This document shows, one piece after another, positions 21,208 through 21,317 of a DNA stretch of 21,317 nt. The notes beneath the pieces were generated by a model. That model was given only the letters and a program-made list of their open reading frames with translations, searched no databases and was not told the DNA's origin. How positions within the stretch are numbered: the first letter of the stretch is position 1; each line of letters starts with the position of its first letter. Made by a program: the position numbers and the translations under genes. The stretch comes from a virus, in the IMG/VR virus record IMGVR_UViG_3300042465_002783, positions 1 through 21,317 of that record, one strand, 5' to 3'.

Positions 21208-21317
21208 GTGGCATCTACTATCAAAAAACCTTCAGCACTTCCAGTTAGTTTTGACCAATTTCGTAAGAATCCAATTGCCGCAGTTGCTTTTTGTATGCTT
21301 GTGGCTGTCAGCTATCT
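21208..21317 (+). CDS. Membrane protein N-terminus with ALPVSFDQF motif (3' truncated by the window)
   Basis: The frame runs from GTG to the window edge (36 codons plus two bases): ASTIKKPSALPVSFDQFRKN then PIAAVAFCMLVAVSYL, a cytoplasmic leader followed by a TM helix. The (L)PVSF(D/E)QF(R/K)KnP.aA..f...va..YL opening is one I associate with Bacteroidota phage membrane proteins near the lysis genes, perhaps spanin-like, but the rest is needed to tell. GTG is chosen because it lies just after the CTATTT box, as at 7451, and no ATG is available upstream in frame before the stop. Confidence 0.55.
   Translation, partial: MASTIKKPSALPVSFDQFRKNPIAAVAFCMLVAVSY

Noticed and set aside
1-21317. tRNA genes, CRISPR arrays, insertion sequences, attachment sites
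   Set aside because: No cloverleaf, regularly spaced repeat array, transposase motif or integrase was seen on reading both strands.

Overview
The window is the late region of a double-stranded DNA tailed phage or prophage, probably siphovirus-like, infecting a member of the Bacteroidota. The reasons are: a gene set of terminase, XkdF-type protease, capsid, tail tube, tape measure and fibres; tail-tip proteins that look like those of Bacteroidota phages; few Shine-Dalgarno sites; promoter-like boxes resembling the Bacteroidota -33 TTTG / -7 TAnnTTTG pattern; and moderately AT-rich codon use. Every convincing gene is on the + strand and most are joined by ATGA, GTGA, TTGA or TAATG overlaps, so the window is a few long operons. 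No integrase, tRNA, CRISPR array or insertion sequence was seen, so lifestyle cannot be judged.

Layout. (1) 1-3190: end of a replication/accessory operon. It holds the C-terminus of a DnaB-like helicase, two HNH nucleases, a coiled-coil protein carrying a stand-alone DnaA domain IV-like DNA-binding region, a sigma/HTH-like protein, a small membrane protein and several small conserved phage proteins, two of which are tandem relatives. (2) 3213-6657: packaging. A small-terminase candidate and the large terminase are separated by a DUF551-like protein and two glycosyltransferases. (3) 6660-13139: tail. A tail-assembly-chaperone-like gene with a ten-T run and a downstream out-of-frame gene, two tail-tip/baseplate proteins (the larger with an inserted C1q/TNF-like domain), and the tape measure. 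(4) 13155-15766: head and tube. XkdF-like protease, scaffold-like protein, major capsid protein and tail tube candidate, closed by a strong intrinsic terminator. No portal or head-completion gene was recognised, and tail genes precede the capsid, which is not the usual order. (5) 15815-18796: a new promoter candidate, then adhesion genes: small tail proteins, a repeat-rich fibre, and an arabinofuranosidase-like spike.

(6) 18793-21317 is the most unusual part. Translationally coupled to the fibre genes are a 20-residue peptide, a two-TM PAS histidine kinase with its key residues intact, a single-domain response regulator, and a membrane-anchored coiled-coil protein. A small TM protein and a second membrane protein, cut by the window edge, follow. 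The 20-residue peptide and the N-terminus of the last protein share the motif ALPVSFDQF, with DNA differences only at synonymous third positions. This looks like a phage-borne two-component signalling cassette set between two copies of one N-terminal module, just before what may be the lysis region. Its function is not known; sensing of host membrane or cytoplasmic state, superinfection, or lysis timing are hypotheses.

A second recurring signal is a CTATTT box 12-13 bases before the start codons of four genes (7451, 13155, 15850, 21208). Two of these also have TTTG exactly 20 bases upstream of the TATTTT box. If these are -7 boxes, transcription would start at or near the start codon, giving leaderless mRNAs.
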